From: Clytia hemisphaerica
Taxonomy: Eukaryota; Cnidaria; Hydrozoa; Leptothecata; Clytiidae
Assembly: GCA_902728285.1 (NCBI GenBank)
Contig: CACVBU010000403.1
Location: forward strand, 18,328 to 82,327
Direction: 5' to 3'
Length of the DNA: 64,000 bases
The notes beneath the pieces were generated by a model, which saw nothing but the letters and a program-made list of their open reading frames with translations, searched no databases and had not been told where the DNA came from. Below, one piece after another: positions 31,723-43,905 of this stretch; within the stretch, counting starts at the first letter, position 1, and each line of letters begins with the position of its first letter. Position numbers and translations under genes: made by a program.

Positions 31723-32073
31723 CCAGGGGGGGGGGTACTAGGTTTGCGAGGTGACGGGTATGTCCGAGCCAAAAATCGAAAATCGACCCTTTGAGAGACT
31801 AAATTTTGGTGATTTTGGGACCCTTTGAGAGACTTTTTCCTAAATTTTGGTCCATATTTTCCAAATTTTGGTTTGATTTTCACCAAATTTTGGTCAAAAT
31901 TTTTGGAAATCGTGACCCTTTGAGAGAGAAATTTTTGATTTTCGTGATTTTGGGACCCTTTCAGAGACTAACTTTTGAATTTGTACCCCTTTGAGAGACT
32001 TTTGAGGATCGAAAAAAGGTACCCTTATGGCTCGCACATACCCGGCACCCATTTTGCCTAAGTACCCCCCTGG
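31723..32073. mobile_element. G-capped MITE (copy 2, intact)
   Basis: A 351-bp element with ends CCAGGGGGGGGGGTACT and AGTACCCCCCTGG. It is flanked by the exact 8-bp repeat GTTTGCGA (31715-31722 and 32074-32081). The interior repeats GGACCCTTTGAGAGACT. The paralogous sequence near 38495 lacks it, which confirms the insertion. It matches the two split ends of the element at 17729-24755. Confidence 0.9.
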
Positions 32074-32171
32074 GTTTGCGACGAAATTCAAATTCTTCTT
32101 CCATCTCTTCCTTCAGTATTACCAAGAAGCAAACTTTTCGAAATTAACCGCCAACTTTTAGCTGATCACGT

Positions 32172-32172
<1 letters not shown>

Positions 32173-32211
<39 letters not shown>

Positions 32212-32212
32212 A
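32173..32212. repeat. GATA microsatellite, tail of a short insertion
   Basis: About ten GATA/GATAGATA units are followed by about 110 bases of unique sequence. The paralogous copy at 38530-38570 goes straight from GATCACATAAA to GAAAGTGAAAGAC, so the microsatellite and its partner sequence were inserted here. It is probably the 3' end of a retroposon. Confidence 0.55.
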
Positions 32213-32939
32213 TATATTTACCGGGGACGATCGTAAAAATATATACATGTTCGTAAGAGCATATAAAATGTACATTTGCTCTAGTTTTATGGTAATAAAT
32301 GTATCTAGAATCAACAGATGATCGCTATAACGTATATAAACAAAGTGAAAGACAACAAGAACTGAAAGAACTACCTAGTCGATGGGTTGAGTACATGGAA
32401 TTTAAAAATGGGCTGAACTCAAAGAGCCAGACCACAGTGAAAAGAGCCAGACCACACTAGAAACTTCAGATATACATACCTCAAGGCATCCTCTACCAAG
32501 GAAAATTGTTCCCTATTTGAAAAAAATTGTCCATCTTTTCGATTTCGAGTGAATTCCATCAGTAGGTGCGGTTAGCTACTCAACAAGACAGGTTTTCTTT
32601 CTTCGATGATAATTTCACTGTATCCTTAGTCAAAACGTAAACAAATCATTTGATTGGTTGAAATAAATATATCCAAAAGCATTTGAGATGTTTTAAACCA
32701 TGTAGTACTTGCTGTAGACGTTGTTTTAGTCATAACTCGAATAGACATAACAAAAATAACAGCAGAAAAATCACCGCTTCGACCCGCCATGTTTGCTTCC
32801 TTCTCGATTGGCGGCATAACTCAGCTCGCGTCAAAGGCGATTTTTCTTTGTTGCAAAACAAAGGAAATTGAATAGAAAACAAGAGTCGCCCGGCTTTAAA
32901 GCAGTTGCGTGCAACCTCCTCTATTTTCTATCTCTTTGG

Positions 32940-35075
32940 CTAAATTGACTAAATTGAAACAATCGGTGTTTCATTCAAAAAGATACTATCGACGCCGTGA
33001 AAAGGTGCTTGAAAACGAAAGTACAACGGGCAGAGAGACAAATCAAAAAATAGCTGCTGTTTTCTTTGACAGCTTGAGTCTTTTCTATAAAACCATGCGA
33101 TGTATTTCATTTTACATATTGTATGGAGTAGAATTGGATAATAATGTAACACCTATTCCTTGAAAAGAGCTAGCAGCTAGCGAGAATACCTACAAAAACT
33201 AATCCCATTGAAGAATATAGGATAAAAATTACCTCAAAACGTTTGTCTTTTGTTTCTGTGTGCTGTCCGAGAGAGGGTTTTCTTGTTGCCATATCTGGGT
33301 TAGGCATGTCCATTTAGGCAATCAAAAAATTTTGTCGAAGATCCTGACAAACCTTTGTGTACCTCTAGTTTTTGCCTTGATACTGAAGAGCATTTACGAC
33401 TCAAGTACTGAGACACTGAAATTAAAAACGAAGTAACATTCAAAAGGAATCCAGGACAAATACTAAAAATAAGCTAGAGTCTTTGTTACCATCCAAACAT
33501 TCAATATTTGAATATTTTTGTTTCACAGCTGGAAAAGTCACTCAAGAAGTTTTGATGTTGAGCCCAGAAAAATTATTCAAAATTTCTGTTTATATCAAGT
33601 TAGTCATCAAACTAAAATCATCGAGAACAGACTAGAAGCAGCTATAGAGAAAATTACTTCAAAGTCATAAAACTAATTCAATACATAATATCATATCATG
33701 GGATTTTTATTGTCATAAAAAAGTCATTTTATTTCAGACAGACGTAATTCTCAGGCATGGTCAAAAATAAGAAGGAAAATATAAAAAACGATAAACTGTT
33801 GTATAACTGTATGATTAGATAACATAAGCAAAATTTTAAAGTTAATATGGTAATCATCTACAGTATGTGGCCCCCAAAACGTCGATAAAATTTGAAATTT
33901 TTCTCAAATCTAGAGGAAAAGAGATTTTACAAACATTTTTACTGCATGAAAACTTTTAACATCTTTATTTTATTTCCTAGAAGTTCTTTTTCAAAATTTT
34001 CAATTTCAACAATATATTTCAATTGCTTAAAGATAGGTAGCTTATTTTACCGATTTCTCGAGATATCTTTAAGATATGAATTCAAAATTTTGACCATAGT
34101 TTTGAAATATGATTTAGAAGGTTTTGGGCAAATTTGTTTGATAAAATTTTTACAGTACACCCCTGGTTGTCAAAACGGAGGTTTGGGGCCCTCAAAACGT
34201 ACGTGTAGTTAAAATCAAATTATATAGCCCAGTGATAATATGGGGAGAAACTATGAACATATTTGTGTTTTCCCTTGAATTTACGACCCGATGGATGTAA
34301 AATTTATGATTTTTATTAAATATTTCAAGATTTTCGATGATGCAAAGTCCAAACTCAAAATTTAGAAATTTTCAAAATGACGATTTTGATTTAACAACGT
34401 CTTAATCAAGTTTTTGAAAACCAATCTCTTTTGAAAATAGTTCCACTCATGTATGGAATGTGCTGTGAAAATTTTAGAAAAACGGCTTAACCAAAACTGA
34501 AAATATTAAGCTTTAAAGGTATTTTTCTCCGACATTTTGCAAAAAAATGACAGAATTTGCCGTTTTTGCTGATTCAGCGAAAATTTTTATATGTAATATT
34601 ATTTTTTTGTTATTAACTATTATTTCAAGCTGATAGGAATGGAATTCCAAGATTTTTTGCTGTTTCTCATATTTAGAATTTTCGGTTTTATCAATGCTGG
34701 TACCAAAATACTGGTTGACCTTTAAGATGCTATATCTTTCACCCATCCTCTAAAGTCACAGATGTATCTCAAAAACGTGCTAATTTTTAAGTATGACCAT
34801 CATTCTTTCAAAATAAAAAAAATCGTTTAATTCTGATAAATCTACAGGTCAAAATCCTCATTTTAACGACGACCTCCGTTTTGGGGGCCGTCTCCGTTTT
34901 GGGGGCCATATACTGTAAGTTACCTGAGCTGCAAGTTTAAACGTTCATCCTATATATTCGATGTGTTCTATCTTCTTATCATTATCATGTAAAGCCCTGG
35001 GATTTTGGTATTCTTGAACTCCCAGAGTTGTAACCACATGATTCCAACTGGTCTAGTGTTTGTCCAGCTAAAAGG
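32940..35075. repeat. P-like element copy B, left part
   Basis: This is a diverged direct copy of 28635-30710. It shares the stretch starting GACTAAATTGAAACAATCGG, the TACCTCAAAAC region (29965 versus 33230) and the KLT exon region (about 34920-35070). It begins immediately after the right target duplication of copy A, lacks a left terminus, and is interrupted by a Tc1/mariner-like element. It has no working reading frame. Confidence 0.8.
33861..34915. mobile_element. Tc1/mariner-like non-autonomous element
   Basis: The ends are CAGTATGTGGCCCCCAAAAC and its near-exact reverse complement, flanked by TA (33859-33860 and 34916-34917). Copy A has the empty site (ATCATCTAAGTTACC near 30546-30560), which proves the boundaries. 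A CAGT start and TA target fit Tc1/mariner. The 1055-bp interior has no convincing transposase, and a subterminal CAAAACGGAGG-type motif recurs inside. Confidence 0.85.
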
Positions 35076-35270
35076 AAAGGATAGACCTTATTATTAGCCA
35101 TAACGCATAATTTTCATTAAAGTGCCACCGCAGAAGAACGATCAAATAAATTGTTGAATTTGGAAAGAAATGTTACTGATAGCCGTTACTTCTGTTAGAA
35201 TGGCATCTCATCTGAAGCAAAATTTAGTCTACAAATATTAGCAATTTGTGTCCATCTCATATATCTTCTT
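35076..35270. other. Unassigned sequence between copy B and the foldback element
   Basis: This has no match to copy A and no gene. It leads into the duplicated flank of the foldback element. Confidence 0.4.
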
Positions 35271-35684
35271 ATCTTCTTATAGAGATAAGGTAAAGTTATT
35301 TATCTTTTTTCTTTTTATCATCTCTTTTATTACCAAAATAATGGTATATTATGGTTTGTTTATATCATACTAAACGCTGAGGCCTGGAAAACGCGAGTTA
35401 CAAAAACTCGAGTTACAAAAACCCGAGTTACAAAAACCCACTTTACAACGAATGTGACGTCATATAAGTCTCAAATTATCTTCTTATAGAGATAAGGTAA
35501 AGTTATTTATCTGTTTTCTTTTTGTCACCTCTTTTATTACCAAAATAATGGTATATTATGGTTTGTTTGTATCATACTAAACGCTGAAGCCCGGAAAACC
35601 CGAGTTACAAAAAGTCGAGTTACAAAAACCCGAGTTACAAAAACCCGCTTTACGACGAATGTGACGTCATAAGTCTCAAATTAT
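35271..35684. repeat. Tandem duplication of host flank plus outer terminal repeat
   Basis: Two units of about 207 bp (35271-35477 and 35478-35684). Each contains the same host flank (ATCTTCTTATAGAGATAAGG ... CATACTAAACGCT) joined to the first ~100 bases of the foldback element's terminal repeat (GAGTTACAAAAA units, then GACGTCAT and CTCAAATTAT). Confidence 0.85.
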
Positions 35685-36974
35685 GACGTCATAAGGGAAC
35701 TTCTTAACTCGAAAAAGTTATTTACTGTTGTTTTGTAACTGGAAATATTTTTTTTAAATTTTGGTTTCGAGTTACGTAACTCTAAAACAAAATTTTAAAA
35801 AAATATTTCGAGTTAAGTTAACGCGCAACCAAATTGGCCGAAAATTCTAAAATGCGCTTTTTTTCTTTTACAGTAGTTTACGAATGGGGTTTTTGATCTA
35901 TAAAACTAAAATTAGAGAGGAAGGGAATAAAAATGAAAGGGGACAGTAAACAATTTAATTTTCTGTGATTTTCTTGAAACTTATATACCTCTATTTTCAT
36001 GGGAATTTCTGAAGGTTTTGTTGGGTGAAGTAGACTTAAAATCTAAAAGATTCGATTACTCAAAATACATTTTGTATTCCACAATATATATTTGATAAAT
36101 TCAAATTCATTGTCCTCTTTCGCTAAAAACTAAAAGCTTCGGTAGAACTTGTAGTTTCTTTAGGTTTTTCACACATTTTTTAAGAACAAACCATACGAGA
36201 ACAGAAGGTTTCGAGGGCTAAAGTTATAACAATAAGTTAAGAACATTTCTTGAAATTTTAAGGCCTTATGGACTCAAAAACACCTAATTTCTTAGAAAAT
36301 TGCAGAAAATACTCACCTAATGCTAGTAGTGAAATAGAAACATTTTAAGAAAATTTTAAGGCTCAACTAAAAAAGCTAAAGACCCGAAGGCTTCGAATTT
36401 TTAGATGTTCTTATAAAAAAACACAACACATTTTTTTGAAAAGATTCTCGATTGCACAATGTACAAAATAATAATATAATGAATTGTAATCGTTAAAATA
36501 ATTGCTTAAAATATTTTTCTGATTGTTCAAAATCATGTTTTATGACGTCTGTTCTTTTATTTTATTATTTCATTATAATTATTGTTTTATAAATTAGATC
36601 TTTTGACGTTGTTTCTATCATTTCCGCTTTAAAATAAGTTTCTATTCTAATCGGATCTATTGATTCTTATCGAAAGAAATGGTGTATATTTTTTAATAAT
36701 ATGAATTCTAGAATTTTTGGCCGACTTGGCTTCACCTGAAGATAACTCGAAAGTTCAAATTATGTACTACAATTTCAAGTTACGTAACTCGAAAAATGAA
36801 ATTTTAAAAAAATATTTCGAGTTACAAAACAACAGTAAAAAACTTATTCGAGTTAAAAAGCCCACTTATGACGTCATAATTTGAGACTTGTGACGTCACA
36901 TTCGTCGTAACTCGGGTTTTTGTAACTCGGGTTTTTGTAACTCGAGATTTTGTAACTCGGGTTTTCCGGGCCTC
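35586..36974. mobile_element. Foldback/MULE-like element with GAGTTAC repeats
   Basis: The terminal inverted repeats are at least 250 bp, begin GARGCCCGGAAAACCCGAGT, and contain tandem GAGTTACAAAAACCC units, GACGTCAT motifs and ATTTCGAGTTAC. The 9-bp target duplication CTAAACGCT stands at 35577-35585 and 36975-36983, and a third copy at 35370-35378 belongs to the duplicated flank. A 9-bp duplication with long TIRs fits Mutator-like (MULE) elements. The interior (about 35880-36740) has no recognisable transposase. Confidence 0.8.
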
Positions 36975-37830
36975 CTAAACGCTACTGTACTAAACTGCCA
37001 TCTTACTATAATATAAGGTTTTGAAAGAATAAAAATTTCTAGTTTGCGTTGCTCAGAGCGGTTAATAACTACTTGTGGTTTAAATAGGAAATTTCCCAAC
37101 AAAAAAGGAATTTCCCTTAATTCGACTCCCTGAGGTAATAAAAAAAGACATATAGAGCTTTGAAAATGGGTAATCAGATAAAAAAAAATGTTTTTAATGA
37201 TGATAAAACAATAGAAATACAGTCAAGCTAAGAATGTTACCGGTACACCATTTAACTGGAACTAAAGTACTGAAAAACGCGTGCAAAATTATGAGATGTT
37301 TGCCCAACTTCCTTATGCGTGAAGCTATGAATGCCATCCTCGGAAGCTTTAGGCTTCCTGCGGTGGCAATAATTTCAATCATTTTTCTTTGAACTTCAAC
37401 ACCTGGTCGTGATAAATATTTCAAACAAATCATCATAAATATCATTTAAGGTATACATATTCTCTAGAAATAATAGACAAACCATTGACTTACAAAAGAT
37501 TTTGGTGCTTCTATTTCTATGAGAGTTTTCAAAATTGTTTCGTACTCACAAATGAAATAGATCTTTGTTTCTATATCCAAAGCACATAGATTAATGCTGA
37601 AAAATGGACTTTAGCTTTATGGAGTTTATAAGATTAACAGTTTGTAGAAGCTGCATCAGATACCAAACACCTGACCTTTAAACTCAAAGATTCCAACTCT
37701 TCAACAGTTCCCAGACAACAGGAAATAACTGATCACTTGAAGCAGATGCAGTAGGGAAAAAACAAAAACGAAAGTAAATGCAGTGTAGATACCTCGTGCA
37801 ATGAAAGATAAAACATGCGAGGCCGATTGT

Positions 37831-37892
37831 CTATCTATCTATCTATATATTTAAGTAACATTAGGCCCGAAGGTCCATTCTCGCTACTACAT
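37831..37892. mobile_element. Short retroposon tail (TCTA-type), in unit 1
   Basis: About 65 bases with (TCTA)n, ATATATTTAAGTAACATTAG and GGCCCGAAGGTCCATTCTCG are present here and at 39959-40022. They are absent from the paralogous position in copy A (about 31186), where GATTGTCTTGC runs on without a break. It looks like the 3' end of a SINE or LINE read backwards. Confidence 0.6.
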
Positions 37893-38092
37893 AACTGTCT
37901 TGCTTGTTGGCCCTTCTCATCACATTGCCTTTCCAACTTATTGATCTCCTCATTTTTTTTCACCCAATTCAATAAAACCAATAACAAGTCTTCAGCATCA
38001 ATAATTAGACAAAGCCACGGTGTCTTTAATATTGTTAAATTTTCTCTCCATCAACAGAATCATTAGTAATATCAACTCTCAAAGCATTGAGA

Positions 38093-38353
38093 GAAGGTTT
38101 GTACTTTTACGCTGTGACGGGATTGGCCCTTTTTTAGTACGGTATTACGGGATTCGACGGGAAAAAAGACGGGAAAACGGTATTTTAAAATCAGACAGTG
38201 ACGGTATTTGCCCATATTTTGTGATTATACCGGTATTTGAACCTGTACAATCCGGTGTGACGGTGTTATTATTTTTTTCAACTTTCGAGATTTCGGGATT
38301 CAGCATAAAAATTTTGACACGAAAACGGTATTTCGAACCCCTACAACCCCCCC
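38093..38353. mobile_element. CGGTATT MITE, copy 1
   Basis: The element spans 261 bases with GTGACGGGATTGG, ACGGTATTACGGGATT and a C-run at the right end, flanked by TTGAGA and TTGAAA. Copy A keeps the empty site (GCATTGAAAGCATC near 31577). The other copies are at 40222-40488 and 60903-61166. Confidence 0.75.
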
Positions 38354-39958
38354 TTGAAAGCATCTCCTCCCCCCCTTGAGAGCATCTTAAAAAGATGCTG
38401 CCTCTTTAAGTTTTCTACAAGGTCTTACTCTTTATGAATAATCGGCTTATCACGTACCTGCCGCATAATAATCTACACTACTTTACTAAGGCAGTTATAA
38501 GTCGATGAAATTCAAGAAGGAAACTTTTTGAAATTAACCGCCAAATTTGATCACATAAAGAAAGTGAAAGACAACAAGAATCTGAAGAACTACCTAGTCG
38601 AGTTGAGTACATGAAATTGAGAAATGGACTGAACTCAAAGAGCTAGACCACAGTGAAAAGGGCCAGACCAAACTAGAAACTTCAGATATACCTTGAAACT
38701 CAAACGAATGGAAGCCCAACTCATTGTCTAAAAAACAAAGCCGCGCTTTATCCTTTGCGCAGGATCCGCGTTGCCGCCAAAATTTTGAATTTTAGTTATT
38801 TCAACATGGCGTCGAAAATTTTTTTTCCGACATGACTTGCATAACGACCATAAAGTCTGAGAGTTCTCTTTTCATGTTTATGCTGTCAGGCTATAACTTT
38901 CTTTGATTAAAGGGTTCAAAGATTATTTTAGTACCAACATCCAGAAGGAATGTTCCTCAAACTTTTTATTCATCGAGACAAGGTAGACGACACAAAGCAT
39001 CAAAAACACGACACTGAGTTTCTGTTTTGATTTGTTGTGGTTGAAAAAAGAAGCTCTTTCTCTTTTCCCTTGAGGGAATGTGCTGGAATTTTTTACAGAT
39101 GACAGGTAAAGAGTTGATCTAAAGAATTAATGTTGTTTTTTAGCCATTCCTCATTTGAAAAGCCCATTCCTTTTGTTTTAACATTGACAAAAATCATGCT
39201 AAAATGACGTTGTTGTCAGGGCTTTTTGCCTCAATAACCTTCATCAATAGTTTTTTGAGTGAATGAATTTATTTACTTTTGGTGATTCTAAGACTTAAAA
39301 CACATTAAACTCGTTGTTACTAAAAGTGGTAACGGTAAAACAATAGAAATACAGTCAAGCTAAGAATGTTACCGGTACACCATTTAACCGGAACTAAAGT
39401 ACTGAAAAACGCGTGCAAAATTATGAGATGTTTGCCCAACTTCTTTAAGCGTGAAGCTATGAATGCCATCCTCGGAAGCTTTAGGCTTCCTGCGGTGGCA
39501 ATAATTTCAATCATTTTTCTTTGAACTTCAACACCTGGTCGTGATAAATATTTCAAACAAATCATCATAAATATCATTTAAGGTATACATATTCTCTAGA
39601 AATAATAGACAAACCATTGACTTACAAAAGATTTTGGTGCTTCTATTTCTATGAGAGTTTTCAAAATTGTTTCGTACTCACAAATGAAATAGATCTTTCT
39701 AAATCCAAAGCACATAGATTAATGCTGAAAAATGGACTTTAGCTTTATGGAGTTTATGAGATTAACAGTTTGTAGAAGCTGCATCAGATACCAAACACCT
39801 GACCTTTAAACTCAAAGATTCCAACTCTTCAACAGCTCCCAGACAACAGGAAATAACTGATCACTTGAAGCAGATGCAGTAGGGAAAAAACAAAAACGAA
39901 AGTAAATGCAGTGTAGATACCTCGTGCAATGAAAGCTAAAACATGCGAGGCCGATTGT

Positions 39959-40022
39959 CTATCTATCTATCTATATATTTAAGTAACATTAGGCCCGAAG
40001 GTCCATTCTCGCTACTACATAA
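39959..40022. mobile_element. Short retroposon tail (TCTA-type), in unit 2
   Basis: This is the same sequence as 37831-37892, copied along with the segmental duplication. Confidence 0.6.
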
Positions 40023-40221
40023 CTGTCTTGCTTGTTGGCCCTTCTCATCACATTGCCTTTCCAACTTATTGATCTCCTCATTTTCTTTTCACCCAATTCA
40101 ATAAAACCAATAACAAGTCTTCAGCATCAATAATTAGACAAAGCCACGGTGTCTTTAATATTGTTAAATTTTCTCTCCATCAACAGAATCATTAGTAATA
40201 TCAACTCCCAAAGCATTGAGA

Positions 40222-40488
40222 GAAGGTTTGTACTTTTACGCTGTGACGGGATTGGCCCTTTTTTAGTACGGTATTACGGGATTCGACGGGAAAAAAGACG
40301 GGAAAACGGTATTTTAAAATCAGACAGTGACGGTATTTGCCCATATTTTGTGATTATACCGGTATTTGAACCTGTACAATCCGGTGTGACGGTGTTATTA
40401 TTTTTTTCAACTTTCGAGATTTCGGGATTCAGCATAAAAATTTTGACACGAAAACGGTATTTCGAACCCCTACAACCCCCCCCCCCCC
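40222..40488. mobile_element. CGGTATT MITE, copy 2
   Basis: Nearly identical to 38093-38353, with exact TTGAGA flanks (40216-40221 and 40489-40494). It was copied with the segmental duplication. Confidence 0.8.
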
Positions 40489-41404
40489 TTGAGAGCATCT
40501 TAAAAAGATGCTGCCTCTTTAAGTTTTCTACAAGGTCTTACTCTTTATGAATAATCGGCTTATCACTTACCGGCCGCATAATAATCTACACTACTTTACT
40601 AAGGCAGTTATAAGTCGATGAAATTCAAGAAGGAAACTTTTTGAAATTAACCGCGAAATTTGATCACATAAACAAAGTGAAAGACAACAAGAATCTGAAG
40701 AACTACCTAGTCGAGTTGAGTACATGAAATTGAGAAATGGACTGAACTCAAAGAGCTAGACCAAACTAGAAACTTCAGATATACCTTGAAACTCAAACGA
40801 ATGGAAGCCCAACTCATTGTCTAAAAAACAAAGCCGCGCTTTATCCTTTGCGCAGGATCCGCGTTGCCGCCAAAATTTTGAATTTTAGTTATTTCAACAT
40901 GGCGTCGAAAATTTTTTTTCCGACATGACTTGCATAACGACCATAAAGTCTGAGAGTTCTCTTTTCATGTTTATGCTGTCAGACTATAACTTTCTTTGAT
41001 TAAAGGGTTCAAAGATTATTTTAGTACCAACATCCAGAAGGAATGTTCCTCAAACTTTTTATTCATCGAGACAAGGTAGACGACACAAAGCATCAAAAAC
41101 ACGACACTGAGTTTCTGTTTTGATTTGTTGTGGTTGAAAAAAGAAGCTCTTTCTCTTTTCCCTTGAGGGAATGTGCTGGAATTTTTTACAGATGACAGGT
41201 AAAGAGTTGATCTAAAGAATTAATGTTGTTTTTTAGCCATTCCTCATTTAAAAAGCCCATTCCTTTTGTTTTAACATTGACAAAAATCATGCTAAAATGA
41301 CGTTGTTGTCAGGGCTTTTTGCCTCAATAACCTTCATCAATAGTTTTTTGAGTGAATGAATTTATTTACTTTTGGTGATTCTAAGACTTAAAACACATTA
41401 AACT

Positions 41405-41558
41405 CGTTGTTACTAAAAGTGGTAACGGTAGGTAACGATAGGTAACGACAAGTAACGACAAGTAACGACAGGTAACGATGAAGTAACGGTCGGTAACGAT
41501 GAAGTAACGCAAGTAACGAGGGGTAACGAAAAAGTAACGAAGTAACGATGGTGGAAAA
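41405..41558. repeat. GTAACG-type short tandem repeats, left end
   Basis: Irregular units of 7-14 bases with the core GTAACGA or GTAACG. The mirrored array is at 46018-46160. Confidence 0.85.
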
Positions 41559-41820
41559 GCTGAAAATGGTGGCCCTGAGGTGTCGAACTATCAAAATTTG
41601 TAAATTTGTGCGCCAGAGCCAATGGTCCAGGTGATTTTGGGAGAACCTAACGACTCTGGTTAATCGGGTTAATCTATTCAAGAATTTGGGAAATCTGATG
41701 ATTTTACAACAGAATCTGATCGTTCTGGTGAATATGACTGTGGAGATAATAAATCCAATTGTTTTTATTGTAAATTGGTGTTTGTGAATAAACTGAAAGA
41801 TTTGACGGCTTTGGTGAATC

Positions 41821-43215
41821 AATGGTGCTGGTCAATGCAATAATGGAATCAATGGTGCTGGTCAATACAATGATGGAATCAATGGTGTTGGTCAATACAA
41901 TGATGGAATCAATGGTGCTGGTCAATACAATTATGGAATCAATGGTGCTGGTCAATACAATGATGGAATCAATGGTGCTGGTCAATGCAATGATGGAATC
42001 AATGGTGCTGGTCAATGTAATGATGGAATCAGTGGTGATGGTCAATGCAGTGATGGAATCAATGGTGTTGGTCAATACAGTGATGGAATCAATGGTGTTG
42101 GTCAATGCAATGATGGAATCAATGGTGCTGGTCAATACAATGATGGAATCAATGGTGTTGGTCAATGCAATGATGGAATCAATGGTGCTGGTCAATACAA
42201 TGATGGAATCAATGGTGCTGGTCAATACAATGATGGAATCAATGGTGCTGGTCAATACAATGATGGAATCAATTGTGCTGGTCAATGCAATGATGGAATC
42301 AATGGTGCTGGTCAATACAATGATGGAATCAATGGTGCTGGTCAATACAATGATGGAATCAATGGTGCTGGTCAATAAAATGATGGAATCAATGGTGCTG
42401 GTCAATACAATGATGGAATCAATGGTGCTGGTCAATACAATGATGGAATCAATGGTGCTGGTCAATGCAATGATGGAATCAATGGTGCTGGTCAATACAA
42501 TGATGGAATCAATGGTAATGGTCAATGCAATGATGGAATCAATGGTGCTGGTCAATACAATGATGGAATCAATGGTGCTGGTCAATGCAATGATGTAATC
42601 AATGGTGCTGGTCAATGCAATGATGAAATCAATGGTGCTGGTCAATGTAATGATGGAATCAATGGTGTTGGTCAATGCAATGATGGAATTAATGGTGCTG
42701 GTCAATACAATGATGGAATCAATGGTATTGGTCAATGCATGGCGATGGTCAATACAATGATGGAATCAATGGTGCTGGTCAATGCAATGATGGAATCAAT
42801 GGTGCTGGTCAATGCAATGATGGAATCAATGGTGCTGGTCAATGCAATGATGGAATCAATGGTGCTGGTCAATACAATGATGGAATCAATGGTGCTGGTC
42901 AATACAATGATGGAATCAATGGTGCTGGTCAATGCAATGATGGAATCAATGGTGCTGGTCAATACAATGATGGAATCAATGCTGCTGGTCAATGCAATGA
43001 TGGAATCAATGGCGCTGGTCAATGAAATGATGAAATCAATGGTGTTGGTCAATGCAATGATGGAATCAATGGTGCTGGTCAATGCAATAATGGAATCAAT
43101 GGTGCTGGTCAATGCAATAATGGAATCAATGGTGCTGGTCAATGCAATGATGGAATTAAGTGCTGGTCAATACAATGATGAAATCAATGGTGCTGGTCAA
43201 TGCAATGATGGAATC
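41821..43215. repeat. 30-bp minisatellite, left arm (about 45 units)
   Basis: The unit is AATGGTGCTGGTCAATGCAA followed by TGATGGAATC; most units differ by one or two bases. There is a phase break at about 42735. Because the unit is a multiple of three and lacks stop codons in at least three frames, it generates long open frames on both strands. I do not treat these as genes. Confidence 0.95.
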
Positions 43216-43319
43216 ATTGGCTATGGTGGAATCATTGGTTCTGGTGAATTCAATAGTGGAATCGATGGTGGTGTACTGGTGGATGCTATGCTGCACTCAC
43301 CAATGGTACTGTTGTGCAG

Positions 43320-43905
43320 GTGAATGCAAGTTAGAGATTTTGCATTTTTTGTAAGCATCATCTTTATAAGAAATCTATCGATAATTTTTTATTCAAGGGG
43401 AATTGACTTTTGGCGATGGGTTCTTCCAAAGCAAGTTAGGGATTGTGAAAAATGTGAGTATTTTTATTTTTCTTATAAGCATCATCTGTATAAGAATACA
43501 ATCGATAACTTTTAATTCAAGAGGTGTTGACTTTTGACGATTGGGTCATTCAAAGCAAGTTAGGGATTGTGCAAAATGTGAGCATATTTATTTTTCTTAT
43601 AAGCATCATCTTTATAAGAATACAATCAATATATTTTGACTCAAGGGGTATTGACTTTCGGCGATTGGTTCATTCAAAGCAACTTGGGGTTTGTTCAAAA
43701 TGTGAGAATCTTTATTTTTCTTATAAGCATCATCTTCATAAAATTACAATCCATAACCTTCAAAGGTTTTGAATTTTGGTATTTGGTTCATTCAAAGCAA
43801 GTTAGAGATTGTGCAAAATGTGAGTATATTTATTTTTCTTATAAGAATCATCTTCATAAGATTGCAATCCATAACCTTTGAAAGTTTTGAATTTTGGTGA
43901 TTGGT
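43320..43905. repeat. Tandem repeat of about 124 bp, left arm (about five units)
   Basis: The units contain CAAAGCAAGTTAGGGATTGT, ATTTTTCTTATAAGCATCAT and GGGGTATTGACTTT. Inverted copies are at 44205-44520 (about three units). Confidence 0.9.

Larger units (their letters stand above)
28521..32937 (-). mobile_element. P-like DNA transposon, decayed (copy A)
   Basis: The element spans 4.4 kb. Inverted terminal repeats of about 30 bp begin AAAGAGATAGAAAATAGAGG at both ends, and the exact 8-bp duplication GGCTAAAT flanks it (28513-28520 and 32938-32945). P elements have 8-bp duplications and TIRs of about 31 bp. The minus strand carries exon-like remnants of a P/THAP9-type transposase. A G-capped MITE (31723-32073) and a GATA-tailed insertion (about 32173-32320) are nested in it. 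Diverged copies of the same sequence lie at 32940-35070 and 37380-38690. Confidence 0.75.
37204..39336. repeat. Segmental tandem duplication, unit 1 (copy C of the P-like element plus flank)
   Basis: The unit is 2133 bp. Its first part (37375-38690) is a diverged copy of 30740-32500 of the P-like element. The rest (38690-39302) is other flanking DNA. It ends with 25 bases identical to the outer end of the giant foldback element (39312-39336), preceded by CATTAAACT. It joins directly to unit 2. Confidence 0.9.
39337..41429. repeat. Segmental tandem duplication, unit 2 (copy D)
   Basis: The unit is 2093 bp and nearly identical to 37204-39336, so the duplication is recent. Its right end runs into the giant foldback element, of which it includes the first 25 bases. 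Confidence 0.9.

Noticed and set aside
33892-34212. A 106-residue open frame in the Tc1/mariner-like element
   Set aside because: It lacks any transposase DDE/D motif and is dominated by AT-rich codons; the element appears non-autonomous.
37194-39577. A duplicated 83-85 residue open frame (MIFMMICLKYLSRPGVEV...)
   Set aside because: It lies in a decayed part of the P-like element and its flank and differs from the frame expected for the transposase.
41821-43215. CRISPR-like regular 30-bp repeats
   Set aside because: The repeats are contiguous without unique spacers, and the window is eukaryotic; this is a minisatellite.
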